NCBI GenBank assembly: GCA_030159075.1
Contig: BROG01000900.1
Coordinates: 1-64,000 of the forward strand
Direction: 5' to 3'
DNA: 64,000 nucleotides
Source of the DNA: Atrina japonica
Taxonomy: Eukaryota; Mollusca; Bivalvia; Pterioida; Pinnidae
In this document: positions 1 through 13,000 of the stretch, one piece after another
How positions within the stretch are numbered: the stretch's first letter is position 1
Layout of the letters: every line of letters begins with the position of its first letter
Program-made: the position numbers and the translations under genes
Notes under the pieces: generated by a model
The model's input: the letters and a program-made list of their open reading frames with translations, nothing else
What the model was told of the DNA's origin: nothing
Database searches by the model: none

Positions 1-18
1 ACACACACACACACACAT
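1..18. repeat. (AC)n microsatellite at window edge
   Basis: The window opens with nine AC units and is cut by the window boundary, so the true length is unknown. Confidence 0.9.
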
Positions 19-2264
19 ACAACAAGAGGCTGAAACGGAATTCAATTAAGGTCTATATTAATAACAAATCCACAACATACAAGTTGTCAATTCGTACAAC
101 TTTCAAAGATATCTTTATGTATAAAAATTAAATCAGTTTTAAGTTAATATGCCATTTGTATAAAACCACACCATATGTCTTTGAAGTACTCACTAAAGGC
201 TTGTTTATGTATAAACAGATTTCAATTTCATTTGCAAACTGTAAATATAGACCTATTAATGAATTCCAACTTTTAAACAAAACTGATAAATGCTATATAA
301 GAAGCGCTTTTAAAATGTACCAAGTATTGATGTTTTTTTACCATTTTGGATCCACTACCAACCCAAGCCTCTTTTCATTTTTATACCTTATGCGGCTTCT
401 CATTGAGATGGTTCCTGCTAAATTTTGTTAAATTTGAACCACTCATTCTCAATATGTCGAAAGCATCCTAAAGTTGATCAAACACTGATATTTCCTTTTT
501 ACATAGGTGCCTGACACCTTGACCTATGAAGCTGATTTATATAAGTCCTAGCCCCCCCACCCCCCCTTCTCAAGACCAAGCTCCCTGTGAAATTTGGTTG
601 AAATTTGTACAAGTTCTTGGTCAGTAAAAGTTCACGGATGGACGACAACAGGCACCAGATGACAGACATTGGACCATAGCATATGCATAGATTACTGTTA
701 TTGGTTTAAATGTCTGCAACATCACTTGCCTGTATGAATATACTAAGTATCTAGGCTATATGTCATCAATTTCAATCTTGTGAGTTTTCACAATCTAATT
801 TTGTGTGAAATTAAAGCATGATTCTTGAAAGATGAATTGGAAACTAATTCTGCTGTTGGAGTGACTAGATATTTATACAATTAATACAATGTACATGTAT
901 GATGTAAATGATGTTAAACTGTTTTGTGCACATTGTGTCATATCTTCCCTATGTTAGAACAATTAACTATCAGAAAGTTGTTCTGTTGATGGGCGTGGCT
1001 TACTCACTAAATTGAGTATATGGTATTTACATTCATCTTTTCAGCTAATGAAATTGCTTGAAATTTAAGAAATCTAATTATCTATAAATACATATGTATT
1101 TCAAATTAGTCAAAGCCACTTACAGTGAAACTTTTTTTAAATTTCTGAGCCAAATTCCTTCATTATCATTACACAGATTTCCCAGATATTTTGAACACAT
1201 TTATTTTGAAAACCCTGTTATTTTGAAGAACATTTTCATTTCTCAAAGGTGTTTTTGTATACCAATGACCATGATAAAATGACTAAGAATATCTACAGAT
1301 GCAATGCTAAATTACATTGTAACATATCCAACAGGTGTTGCACAGTTTGTGTATGTTACTTTAAATGTAAGTTTACAGGTAAGTTCTTTTTGTTTTATTT
1401 TACTAAATACACACCTTATAATTATTTCCTGCAGTTGATATATAAGAGAAAAGGGGAACAGCAAATGTTGTACATGTAGTTTAACTAAGGTCTGAAAAAT
1501 GTCATCACAACTACAGGACGAAAAGTATAAGCAGTTGTCTATTGGTCAAAAGTATGAACTTTAAGAACTGAAACAAGAGGTCCATGTGGGCCAATATCAC
1601 TCACTTGAACACCATTAACAAATGTGAAATGTGAAATGAAGAAGAGTATAAATTAAAAACACAAGAAATTTGAAAATCCATGGTTAGTTGTGGACATTGG
1701 GTCTAAAGAATAGGTATGCCAAATGAGAGGCCCCTTGGCAAAAACTTGCATTAGCGCACTTATTTCCCGTTTTCAAGTCAAAAATGAATAAATCAAAGTG
1801 TTGAAAGTACTGAAATGGGTTGTTATTTTGACAAAATAGCCATGGGATTCAAACTACTTCTATCTAACATATATGAAATGAAAATAAATCAAATTAATGT
1901 AGATCTAAAAATTAACTTCAATTTACAGCCTCTAAATAAATTCAAAATTAACATTCTAAATTGTGTTTGCTATATCTTCTGCACGAACTTTAAATATTGT
2001 CTGTTGAGCATTAACACTAATTTCAAAATAAAATGTGAGCATTTATGGAATCTACTTAAATTTAAGCCAAACATGACACTGGGAACAGGTAAAATAATTT
2101 TTTTCATAGCAAAAATTTCCTGTGATTTAAAACAAATTTTAGGGCTTATAATATCGAACGTGAACAATCTTATTTAGGACTATTACCATGGTACATGAAC
2201 AGATACTCTGCCTAGACTAAATAAACGACCAAACAATGTCCTTTATCTTGTAATGATTAATATA
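19..2264. other. Gene-free 3' flank with fragments of dispersed bivalve-type repeats
   Basis: No credible coding exon is seen; open frames here are short and lack domain features. Around 480-690 there is a fragment with 'gacctatgaagctgattt' and 'ggacgacaacaggcacc', and around 1572-1760 one starting 'aacaagaggtccatgtgggc'. Both match the larger dispersed family at 20413-21073. Confidence 0.5.
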
Positions 2265-4569
2265 CCGTATTTTATGGCCTATAGGTCGATGTTGGGGATA
2301 GGTCGAAAGGCCGATTTTGGGCCAAAATCCAGGTTTAAGTATTAGATAGGTCAAAGTGGAGGACAGATCGATGTCGGCAGAAATGGAAACTGGAAAATGG
2401 AAGAACACAAAAATGCATCGTTTATGTCTAATAACTGGTGCTAACACGTTGGTAGCCTACTAACATAATCTGAGTGATAGGCCTATTTTACGGTACATTA
2501 TTAAATAAGAGTGATTAAAAAGCATAGAAGTTCCATTTTATCAATTTAACATCACTTATATTACTTATGTGCACTGATTATGTATACAAACATCGCCATT
2601 ATGTTAACAACCCAGGGTTCCCACTGAAAACTGAAAACTAAATTCCAGGACTTTTCCAAGATATTCCAGGATAAAAATCATCCAATTTCCAGGACTTTGA
2701 ACGTAATGTCTGAAACAATTTTCTCATACAAACTAATCTTTCTGGTCTCACCATCCCTTACAGCTATCCGATTCCACCCACTTTATTATACTATACAGTC
2801 TACCTGTGTTAGATAACAACATTAAAGTGTCAGGTAAATACCAACTACAAAAATTCAGCAAAATTATTGTGCACACTACTAGGCTATAGATGTTATTTCA
2901 GCAGAACAGAAGGCAGAACTAAACCTTAAGGGAACATTTCTACAACTAGGTAACAATGCACCAATCTTTCCAGAGTCATGGCCACATAAAATTGTACATG
3001 ATACTATTATAGCCTACTAATATATGTAATGTAATAGCCTACTAATATACATAATACAAAGTAAATAATGGGACATTCATAATCAGTAACTGCACATAGA
3101 ACTCATCTTTTGATCTTTCTTGAAAATAGTCACTCCAGTGATTTTAGTTTCTGCTTGAGATCTTCTAGTTTCTTTCCCAGTTTCAGATTTCCATCTGCCT
3201 TCTCAGACACTTTCTGCCTGAAAGCATTGGACTTAGCCAGCATAAGCATATCATGCTTATTGCAATTCTAGTTTAACATACATCTTTCTAATTCTAACTT
3301 CAGGATGAAAACTTTGCCAATCATGTCCCTTTTGCTTCTTTTCTTTTTTGTTTAAATTGCTGACCTCAGAAAAGCCTGAGAAGTTCAGGCAAGCTAAAAA
3401 TCAATGAATGACGCCTCGCCTGATATAATATATATTACATATAATATGTACCATCACCACCACAGACAGTACAGTGGGATGACAAGCAGCCACTCTATTG
3501 CCTATAGATGTGTGAAAATTAGCTCTGGAGGCAAGGGACGCCAAACCCTTTCAGCATTCCCGCTTTTCTAAACTACATACTACACTAAACCAAAGATCCA
3601 AACAAGGTTACATGTACAAGTATGGAAAGAAGTGCACTGCATAGGAGAGTCCACTGCATAATGTAATACAAAGATTAGAAACTGGAAGGCTGTCATAGCC
3701 ATGTGATAGGTGCAGACATGACACACTGCAGAATATTGAGCACAACCAACATCCATGCAACACTGAATTCAAGGACTTTCAATGACTGTTTTTAGCTGAT
3801 AATCCTAATTCCAGGACTACCTGATTTGTGGCAGTATTTCAGGACTTTTCCATGACTTTCCAAGATAACTTTTTTTCGAGGAGTTTCCAGAATTTTCAAG
3901 GACCGTGGGAACCCTGACACCCTGTCAAATCATCATTAAATTCTTTATGCTGTTTACAAAAGTGACCTCAATCCTTGTCTTATCCTTACATTGGCCTAAA
4001 TTATTATGCAGCTGCAATTGGCAAACAACTAAATACTCAAGGTTTAGTGTCAATTAATTTATGTAACTCTTTTCCAAAGCTTTTCCAACTTCAAAGACTG
4101 CTGCATGATTTTATCAGCTGAAGGTCACATTCCAGTGAACACAGCTTGTAGTGTCCTGAAAGTCTGAATGAAGACTTCTACTTCACAGTGGGATGCCGAG
4201 AAAAGGGAATCATTCAAAAGTATAAACTATCCAGTAAAAATATAATGTAAACAATGCATTTTTATTAAGCAGTTTCTGACATAGTCTTGAATCCTAATGT
4301 TATTGTAACTTGAAAGATCATTATTTTGTCACTTGATTATGAACACAGTGCATTATGTACACACACACAAGGTCACATTTAATAGTTCTATTAAGTGTAA
4401 ATGCAAATGGGTGTTTGGAGAAGACCCCTAGATTATCACATGGAAAATGCTGAATTATGATATTTAAACGAGGAATTGCAGATACAAGTTAATTATTTCA
4501 CTAAGATAAGTCAATCAAGGTCACAACTTTGGAGAAAAAACTTATCAACCTATAGGCTGTAAAATACGG
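2265..4569. mobile_element. TA-flanked non-autonomous DNA transposon, copy A, split by a nested element
   Basis: The ends are inverted repeats: CCGTATTTTATGGCCTATAG on the left and a diverged complement ending TAAAATACGG on the right, flanked by TA on both sides. The interior matches the copies at 17889-18862 and 41439-42429 once the 1.3-kb insertion at 2613-3916 is removed. No transposase frame is present. A TA target points to a Tc1/mariner-like or other TA-targeting mobiliser. Confidence 0.75.
2613..3916. mobile_element. Nested hAT-like MITE (CAGGGTTCCCAC ends)
   Basis: The element begins CAGGGTTCCCAC and ends GTGGGAACCCTG, a 12-bp perfect terminal inverted repeat. Subterminal runs of 'ccaggacttttcca' occur in several copies near both ends. 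It interrupts copy A of the TA-flanked element at a site that is uninterrupted in copy C (near 41780). CAGGG ends suggest the hAT superfamily; an 8-bp target duplication is only approximate. No coding capacity is seen. Confidence 0.7.
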
Positions 4570-5270
4570 TAAATAACTGTACAGGTGAAACATACAGTTA
4601 ATCCCATGTTTATTGATAAAGAAATAATTTTTCATCAACACAATTTGGGCCTAAAGTCGCAATGTAGCAAAACGATCTATCACCAATTTCGCTTTCGGCA
4701 ATGGATAAAACTTTGTTTTTTGTTGAAGACATCATTTCTGTTTGAAATCCATCATGAACAAACTGATTACACAAAAAGTTCAGGTTTATGTATCCCAATC
4801 TTATTGTGATGAACTTCAAAAGTGATAATTTTTGTGTAAACACCAACAATGGAGAACTGGAAACTGTAACATTCAATGTTCGAATTACCTCCCTTTGCGA
4901 TATCAATACACAGTATATAAGTGACAGTCCACTGAAATTGCGCAGTTGCTGGTTATGTAAAGCATGTGGTCACCATATAGGGTGTACAGGTATAAATAAA
5001 GGAAATATGCACAGGGAATCTCATTAATTCAGTTACATATAGCGATTAGTTGACAAACAGGTTAATTTGATAGTTTTCAAGATGGACAGGAACTTCTTCA
5101 TAATGAATTTCACATGCCAATTGCATTATAAGCACCTCCTAATTGATGCTTTCCCCTCTATTCTTTTATTTTCATTTTTCCATGGACTAGAAAACAAACA
5201 TTTTCTTGAGAGTTCAAAAGAAATTGATTTAGCTTCATGTTGGTATCAGCGATATGTAATTAATTCTGCA
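4570..5270. other. Intergenic sequence, nothing recognised
   Basis: An open frame of 98 codons on the minus strand (4610-4906) lacks a usable splice phase or a domain, so it is not called. A possible polyadenylation hexamer for the receptor gene (AATAAA on the minus strand) lies near 5165-5170. Confidence 0.3.
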
Positions 5271-6177
5271 TCTGTCTATCCTAACTTGTTAATCTGTCTA
5301 TCCTAACTTCTTAATCTGTATATCCTAACTTGCTAATCTGTCTATCCAAACTTGTTGATCTGTCTATCCTAACTTGTTAATCTGTCGATCCTAACATGTT
5401 AATCTGTCTATCCTAACTTGTTAATCTGTCGATCCTAACATGTTAATCTGTCTATCCAAACTTGTTGATCTGTCTATCCTAATTTGTTAATCTGTCTATC
5501 CTGACTTGCTGATCCTCCTATCCTAACTTGTTAATCTGTTTATCCTAACATGTTAATCTGTCTATCCTAACTTGTTGATCTGTCTATTCTAACTTGTTAA
5601 TCTGTCTATTCTAACTTGTTAATCTGTTTATCCTAACATGTTAATCTGTCTATCCTAACTTGTTGATCTGTCTATCCTAACTTGTTAATCTGTCTATCCT
5701 AACTTGTTAATCTGTCTATCCTATCATGTTAATCTGTCTATCCAAACTTGTTGATCTGTCTATCCTAATTTGTTAATCTGTCTATCCTGACTTGCTGATC
5801 CTCCTATCCTAACTTGTTAATCTGTTTGTCCTAACATGTTAATCTGTCTATCCTAACTTGTTGATCTGTCTATCCTAACTTGTTAATCTGTCTATCCTAA
5901 CTTGTTAATCTGTCTATCCTAACTTGTAAATCTGTCTCTCCTAACTTGTTAATCTGTCTATCGTAACTTGTTAATCTGTATATCCTAACTTGCTAATCTG
6001 TCTATCCTAACTTGTTAATCTGTCTATCCTAACTTGTTAATCTGTCTATCCTAACTTGTTAATCTGTCTCTCCTAACTTGTTAATCTGTCTATCCTAACT
6101 TGCTAATCTGTCTATCCTTATTGTTGATCTGTATATCCTAACTTATTGATTTGTATATCCTAACTTGTTGATCTGTC
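5271..6177. repeat. 22-bp minisatellite, about 41 copies
   Basis: The unit is close to 'taacttgttaatctgtctat' plus 'cc', head to tail over about 0.9 kb. Variants (cta/cga, ttg/atg, ctcc for tgtc) recur in blocks: a run with 'gatcctcctatcctaactt' appears at least twice about 300 bp apart, showing higher-order duplication. Confidence 0.95.
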
Positions 6178-6189
6178 AAATACATCACC

Positions 6190-6732
6190 TGGGGCCCATT
6201 TTATGAATTAAGGTCGTAAGTCTTAGACTTAGTTATAGGACCACACCACTTACAACTTGCAATAGTTAAACAAAGAATTAGGACTTGTGGCTTACAACCA
6301 AATCAAGTCTGGTCTTTATAACTACTCAGTAGGCATTGGGTAGACCTGATTTTTTTTCTGTATCCATCATAATTTATCTTTGAATATGTAGCTACAGTAA
6401 AATTTGCTTTAGTGACCACCTGTGTATAAAGACCATTTCTTGTTGTCCACAATAGTACCATTTGTGTACAAATCAACCTCTATATAAAGACCATCTCCCT
6501 ATAAAGACTGGTTTTACTGTGTCCCTATAGGGGCCTTTATATACAAGTTCCACTGTAGTTTTTGTATTCATAAACTATCACGATCTTATTTGAAAATACG
6601 AAAAATTATCTCTATAAAAAGACTTAGGTTGAGGTGGAGTTGATAAAACGGTCCAAGGTCTTGTCTTAAGATAAAATAACTTACATTTGTAAGACCTAGG
6701 ACTTACAACTTCTTGATAAAACCGACCCAGTA
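6190..6732. mobile_element. TIR element (GGGGCCCATTTTAT ends) with nested MITE
   Basis: The left end 'tggggcccattttatgaatt' and right end 'ttgataaaaccgacccag' are imperfect inverted complements, each followed inward by runs of 'gtaagtcttagact' type sequence in opposite orientation. A second family member is at 46971-47093. The element ends about 30 bp below the receptor stop codon, so any 3' UTR there would run through it. Confidence 0.6.
6393..6557. mobile_element. TACAGTGAAACCTG-type MITE, copy 1
   Basis: A 165-bp element with ends TACAGTAAAATTTGC and ACAAGTTCCACTGTA (imperfect inverted repeats). The interior has 'gaccacctgtgtataaagac', shared with the copy at 15486-15942. Confidence 0.65.
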
Positions 6733-6761
6733 TCTAAAAAATTGATTGTTTGAGTACATTA

Positions 6762-7049
6762 TCAGAAAACCAATGCAGTATTACCTTGCCTAGTAACACA
6801 CATGACCGTAATTTCATTATTATTGCTGGTTTCGTTGTCTGTTTCAACATGCTCAAGGATACCAGCTTTTACATAGTCACTTTGCAACTTCTCCTTATTA
6901 GGACTTTCTATTTTGAATGGGTTTTCTTCTATTGGATGTAACGGTGAATTATACCCATTTTGCAGAGCATTGTCTAGTTCAGAAGTGTAACTCCCTCTAC
7001 CACTATCCTGACTTATTTGTCTATTCATATCAACTTTTAGACCTCCATT
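6762..7049 (-). CDS. Receptor exon 16: distal tail with DSGRGS degron and tyrosines; probable last exon
   Basis: The exon is 288 nt from acceptor GTTTTCAG|AATGGA to the TGA at 6762-6764 (residues 735-829). It contains DSGRGS (749-754) and tyrosines Y755 (SYTSEL), Y767 (GYNSPL) and Y793 (DYVKAG). No YxxQ motif, the usual STAT3 site, is present. A possible donor (CAAG|GTAATA) lies 25 nt before the stop, so a minority or even the main transcript could continue into an unseen exon. No canonical AATAAA occurs close downstream on the minus strand, and the region below is repeats. Confidence 0.78.
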   Translation of the reverse strand, partial: NGGLKVDMNRQISQDSGRGSYTSELDNALQNGYNSPLHPIEENPFKIESPNKEKLQSDYVKAGILEHVETDNETSNNNEITVMCVTRQGNTALVF

Positions 7050-10000
7050 CTGAAAACATAATACATATTGCTTAATGACTGTATTAAATGTTGAAATAAA
7101 TCAAGTCAAACGGAAGACATTTAAGAGGCATTAACTGTGTATACCACCCAAAAAACAAAACATTTCCATTTTTTCTGTTTTAACTAATTGTACTTGAAGC
7201 AATAAATAAGAGCTATACAGCAAGCTCTCAAGCAATTTTCACAAAATATGTAGAAATTGAAGAATTGATATGCCTGTGTATATCTCTTTTATGTCATTGT
7301 ATTTCAATCTAGTAGTAAAAGTAGTAAAAAGGGGTGAAATGTTTGGAAAAAAAAAAACACAGCGAATGACCCTTTTACTTGTAAATATACAATGAAAGGT
7401 AGATATTTAGCAAAACAAAATTTCTCTCTACCTTTCCTGCTTTCATTATTTACAGTCTGAACTTTTAAAGTTGAAAAAGAAAAGAAAATACAGAGTATTA
7501 AAAGTTTGTTTAATGTATTCACCCTAAAACACTTTTGGACTGGTCTAAGTCATTGATTTAAAGGAGGGTCCATTGTTTTTCAGGGCTTGATGAGCTAACT
7601 ACAGGGTTTCAACTATTTGATAGCTAAAATAACTACTTTTTGTAATAATGTTTCCAATTGTGTAAGTCATATCAAATATTACAGGTATGGATCTAGAAAA
7701 AAAGACAAAAATGTCACTTCCAATAGTTTTTCATTTGAAAAAAATTACCCCTTCAGCGTGGCCAAAAAAACATTAGAGATTTGAAGCATCATCACCTGCA
7801 TGTAATCTGTGATGAGTTTGGTTAAGGTTAACCAATTTCTTCAAAGGGAAAAAGTTAAAATTTTGAAAAAGTAACTATATCATCAGATAGAGAACTTAAA
7901 GATGTATACAGGACACTTAACAATTGTAACTCTGTATATATCATAAAAAAAACCATTAAATCTGCACCCATGATTTCCCACAGTAAGAGAAACAAGGCTT
8001 TGTTAACCATATTGGAGATATCAGGACTTTTGTTTCCTATCTAACAAATAAAACGGCTTTGACTTAGATGTAGGTAATATCATGGCTTTGTTTTAGATAT
8101 TAGAGATATCAGGACTTTGTTTTCTATATAAAAGACAGCAGGGCTTTGTTTTCTATATGAGATATCAGGACTTTGTTCTGTACATAAGAGATAAGGCTTT
8201 CTTTTAGCTATAAGAGATATAATGGCTTTTTCATAAAAAATATCAGGACTTTGTTTTGGATGTAAGAGATGTCATGACTGTTTTCGAAATACAAGATATC
8301 AGGTCTTTGTTTTTAATATAAGCAATATCAGACCTTTGTTTTCTAAATTCCAGATATCAGAACTTTGTTTTCTAAATAACAGATATCAGAACTTTGTTTT
8401 CTAAATTACAGATATCAGAACTTTGTTTTCTAAATTACAGATATCAGAACTTTGGTTTTCTAAATTATAGATATCAGAACTTTGTTTTCTAAATTATAGA
8501 TATCAGAACTTTGTTTTCTATATAAGAGATAGTATTAGTTTTATAAAAGTTATGCTGTCTATGACCCATAAAAGGCTTACACATGTTATACAATGTTAAA
8601 CTCCTGCAGGAATGTTAAATTACAGGCTTTTTTATGCCACATAAGTCACTGTTATAGACTTTTAGTTACCTATGTTGTTTTTCATTGATGTGATATTTTA
8701 CTGGGTTTTTTTTATTAAAGTACAATTGTAATTATAAAAAAAAAACACTGACAGTAATATTTTACTTAATCAATGATTATCATAAACATATATGAAGGTT
8801 TCAGCATAAAATAAAATTATGACCCTACTGCACCTAAATCTTGGGCAATGACACACTTGATACTTTGTTATCTTACTTTCTGTCCTTCTTTCACTGGATC
8901 TTTTGTATACATGTTTTCCTTGTTCACAGGGGATTCATTATCTTTGGTTAACAAAGGTGAGTCAACACCATTCATTAAACTTGATTCTGTCTTTCCATTG
9001 GTCTGTAATTAAGATAAGATTTTATAAATCAGGCCTTTCTTTACAGTCTATGCAGGAACAATATTCTGCCCCATTTTAAATGCAAAATACAAGTGTTTTT
9101 CCCAATATGATGAAATAAATTCCCAATTTGGTGTACAGTCCATTACCATAGTGAAAACTAAATTCATGTATTTACAAAAGAGATTCTATTATATTTAGAT
9201 CTGAACAAAAAAATATCCTAATTTGACACAAAACACATTAAAATTCCCAATTGTATCACCAATGGCTTTTTGCAAAATTGGCAGAAAATGGCCTGTAAAT
9301 ACTAGAGGTTCCTAGGAGGATGAGTCACTCTCCTGAACACTACACATCAGTTTCACATGTTTATGTAAACTTAAGTTATGTTTGAGGACAAAATGTGATC
9401 ACACTCACACACTTTAACAGTTTTCAAGATATCTAAAAACAGCCAAAACATGAGAAATCTGATTGAAATGGTAAAAAAAACTTCAAAAAGGGGCCACCAG
9501 ACAATTTTCCCCATATTTACTTTTTGTTGATCTTTTCATGCTGAACATTTTTGTTTTTTCCACTGTTTCTCTATGTATTACAGTTTTCAAGCTAATTGCC
9601 ATAATCATAAGACTCCTTATATTGGTTTAGTGGTGGAGCAATCAACTCACAAGCTAAGGGTCCCAGGTTTGATTCCCTGTACTGGGTTATACCAAAGACT
9701 AAAGTGACTGTTCCTCTACCAAGCACACAGCACACAAACTGAAACCCACAGATCTTTTGGATGAGTCTGTGTCACAGAAGGCATGGAATATAAAAGAACC
9801 CTCATTGCATTGGTGTCAGTCCATAGCATAGACCAAAATCTGTAGAACTTCACCTAAACCTGGTGATATATCCATGAACAATTCTTTGTGGGTTGCAAAA
9901 CAACAACAAGGTATATTGGCAGAATTAACACATCTACCCATGAACAATTAATCAACTCTACTGAAAACCAATGACATAGGCTAGTCCATATGTGTCTTCA

Positions 10001-13000
10001 GGGGTGAATGGGTTAACACTCCACTACCAGGCATATTGCCAAGATATATAAATAGACGGAATTACTTCATCTACCTAAGATGTATATCTGCACCAGATAT
10101 TGCGAGCCTAGGACAAACAAAACTACATATGGGTAACAACGCTAGAAACAAGATGTTGGTTTACATGTATCTCTGTTTTCTTCTCTGTCTGTCTCTCCCC
10201 TCCCCTCTCCCTCTCTTCATTATATTCATTGAAGCTCCTAACAAACACTCACCATTATAGGGTCAGGGCATTTGTTTCGAAACTCTGGCACAGAAATCTC
10301 TGAAACACTTGCATTCCACTTCTGTAATTTCAATCTGCAGGATATACAAAAGTAAACAGATACAAAAAAGGTTAATACCCAGCACTTGACTTGTAATGAG
10401 TGCAGGTGTATACATCACATCGAAAATGATAAACGGGCCAATTAAAAATGAAGGGCAAAATTTCAAGCTGATCAACTTTAGCATTGATAAATGGCATCCA
10501 TGTCTACTATTTACAATACAATTATTGACTTTGGTTGAGAGTGACATAAGTATTTATCAGTCCAAAGAAACATGATATTGACTGAGGCAAAGCTGAGGTC
10601 AATATCATGTTTTTTTGACTGATAAATCATTTAATTATACCTCTAATATATATATTTACTTCTGATTAGTCAAAACCGTATCACAGGATCTAAAACATTT
10701 CTTCATGTCACACTGAAACATTTATGTCACCCTCTATGGCGATTTATGTCAACCTCTCATACGCAGAAATGGATGTGCGTACGGTTGGTTTTTTTTTCCT
10801 AGTAGGCTATGTGGTAATAAGGTGTAACATCTACATGTAGCACATAAAATGTCTGTTTCATAACTCATAAATTACTCAACGCAGACTAAAATGGAGTGAA
10901 ACAACAGCCAAAATTAATGATTTGACAGCATTGATACATCGTTGTCAAATATATTTGCTGGAGTCAACCTTGATGGAGGTCTAAGATTAAAAAAAATGAC
11001 ACAAAGAAAGATAAAGCATATCAATAGTGTTGAGTGTCGAAGGCACTGTGTCACATGTGTCACAATTGTTATGAACTTACTTAGGTCAGTTTGTTAATTA
11101 AGTTTTATTGCCTTTCAGTATAATAGAACAATTATTGCCCTTGTTTCGGGATGACATGAATATTTGCCCACCCTCAAGATGTTATGTCACCCTCGGGCAG
11201 AGCCCAAGTGACATAACGCCTCTCGGGTGGACAAATATTCATGTCAATCCAAAACAAGGGCAATGATTGTATAACATCACCTGAAACAAAAGTCAGTAAT
11301 GGTTTTATTATACACATTATATGACTATTTCAAAATTTCAAAAATGCAATTCTAACTCCTGCACAGAACGATTTTCAAAATCTTTAGGCTGTTCTTTTTC
11401 ATGAATGACTAAGAGTGACAGTTAAATGAGAGCCGGTTTTTCATTGGTTTATGCATTTGATTCATCCAGTCATATACGCTTACACAAATTGGAAAAGAAT
11501 GGAAGCATGAGAGGGCGACATAACAATTCATGGCCCTCTGGACTGTCGAAAAAATGAAAGTAACGCTTCTATGTATAATATTCGGATTTATCAATACAAA
11601 TTGTCATAGTTACAACCAATCAGTGAGCCTGCCTGGCTCAGTCAGTAGAGCACTCGACTCTTGATCGTGAGTTCGAGTCCAGCCGGCAGCAGGTTGGTTT
11701 CCTGTCCTTCGGACTGAGACAGTAAAAACCGAGGTCCCATGTCACAGTACATGTAGGTGTCGGCAGACTAAAGAACCCTCACTGCTCAATGGCTGTAAGT
11801 GTCGAGCATAGGCCAAAATTTGGAGCCCTTTACCGGCATTTGGTGACGTCTCCATGTGAGTGAAAGATTCTTGAGTGGGACGTCAAACAACAATAAACAA
11901 ACAACCAATCAGCAGATGGAAAGTCCACGAGTCATATAATAATAATAAAAATTTTATTGTATCTGATTTCGATGTATCCAGAATTTTAGCATAGGAAATA
12001 AAAGAAATTAATATTTATAAAATTTCATTATGTCATAAGCAAAATCTTATTTAATATCCAATCTTGTAAAACCCATCAACTGTAATTTCATCAATAACAG
12101 TTTTTTTGAGTAGGTTTTTGTTTTTTGTTTGTGTATTTCTTTTTTATATAGATACAGTTCAACTTTACATTTGTACCTTAAGATCATCTTGCTCGGGAGA
12201 CCACCTAACATTGTAAACTAAATAATCAGTTTCTTGAAAATGTATTAAAAGAAAAGTTTTAAGGACCACCCCTACATGTAATTCAGTTTGACAGTTAGTT
12301 GACTGTCAATCAATAAATCGATTCCATTTGCCTGAGTAATATATCACCTGAGTGTTCAGTCAAGTGCGAAAATACTTCGTACACCAACTTCATCTTAGAA
12401 AGTGCCATTCTGAGAAGGAATGTGTATGTAAACAAAAACAACCTCTATAAAAACAATAAACTTTAAAATTGTCAGCATCATAGCATAGAATTCTCACCTA
12501 TCTACTCAAAGAATAATTCTTTATTTACAAATGGGAATAAGCTTATACTTAGTCATACAAAACCTATGAGACTGTAAACGGTTGATTAATTTCATATATA
12601 TATTTGAAAAAAACTTTACATATTGCCGAAAGTTATACATTTGAAACTTAGTTTGGTGTTTCATATCAGGCATGCACTCAAACTAGCAATCATTGATCAA
12701 TCTAATGTATATTTCTAGCTAGCAGATAGAAACTGAAGAAATTAAATTTCATTTTCACAGTATTGATATCAAGAACTTATTTTTGAATTTTTTTATTTTT
12801 ATTTTCTTTTTTAACATTTTTGAATTACGATAAAGTTGTGCAGTCTATTTTATCATCATTATTTCAATTTGTGACAAGTAGGTATTAGATTTAGTCATAT
12901 CAAAACCCATGGTAAACATGCGTGTTGGATATAAATTTACAAATGTAAAACCAGGGACTTCCATGGTAAAACTAAATGATAAAGATTGTAAAGATTTGTA

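Noticed and set aside
4610..4906. 98-codon minus-strand open frame as a further receptor exon
   Set aside because: The best acceptor inside it gives an immediate stop in the phase required after exon 16's possible donor, and there is no domain or conserved motif.
11624..11700. Functional tRNA-Lys gene
   Set aside because: Box A and B are present but the variable-arm region is shortened and the head continues into a SINE body with target duplications.
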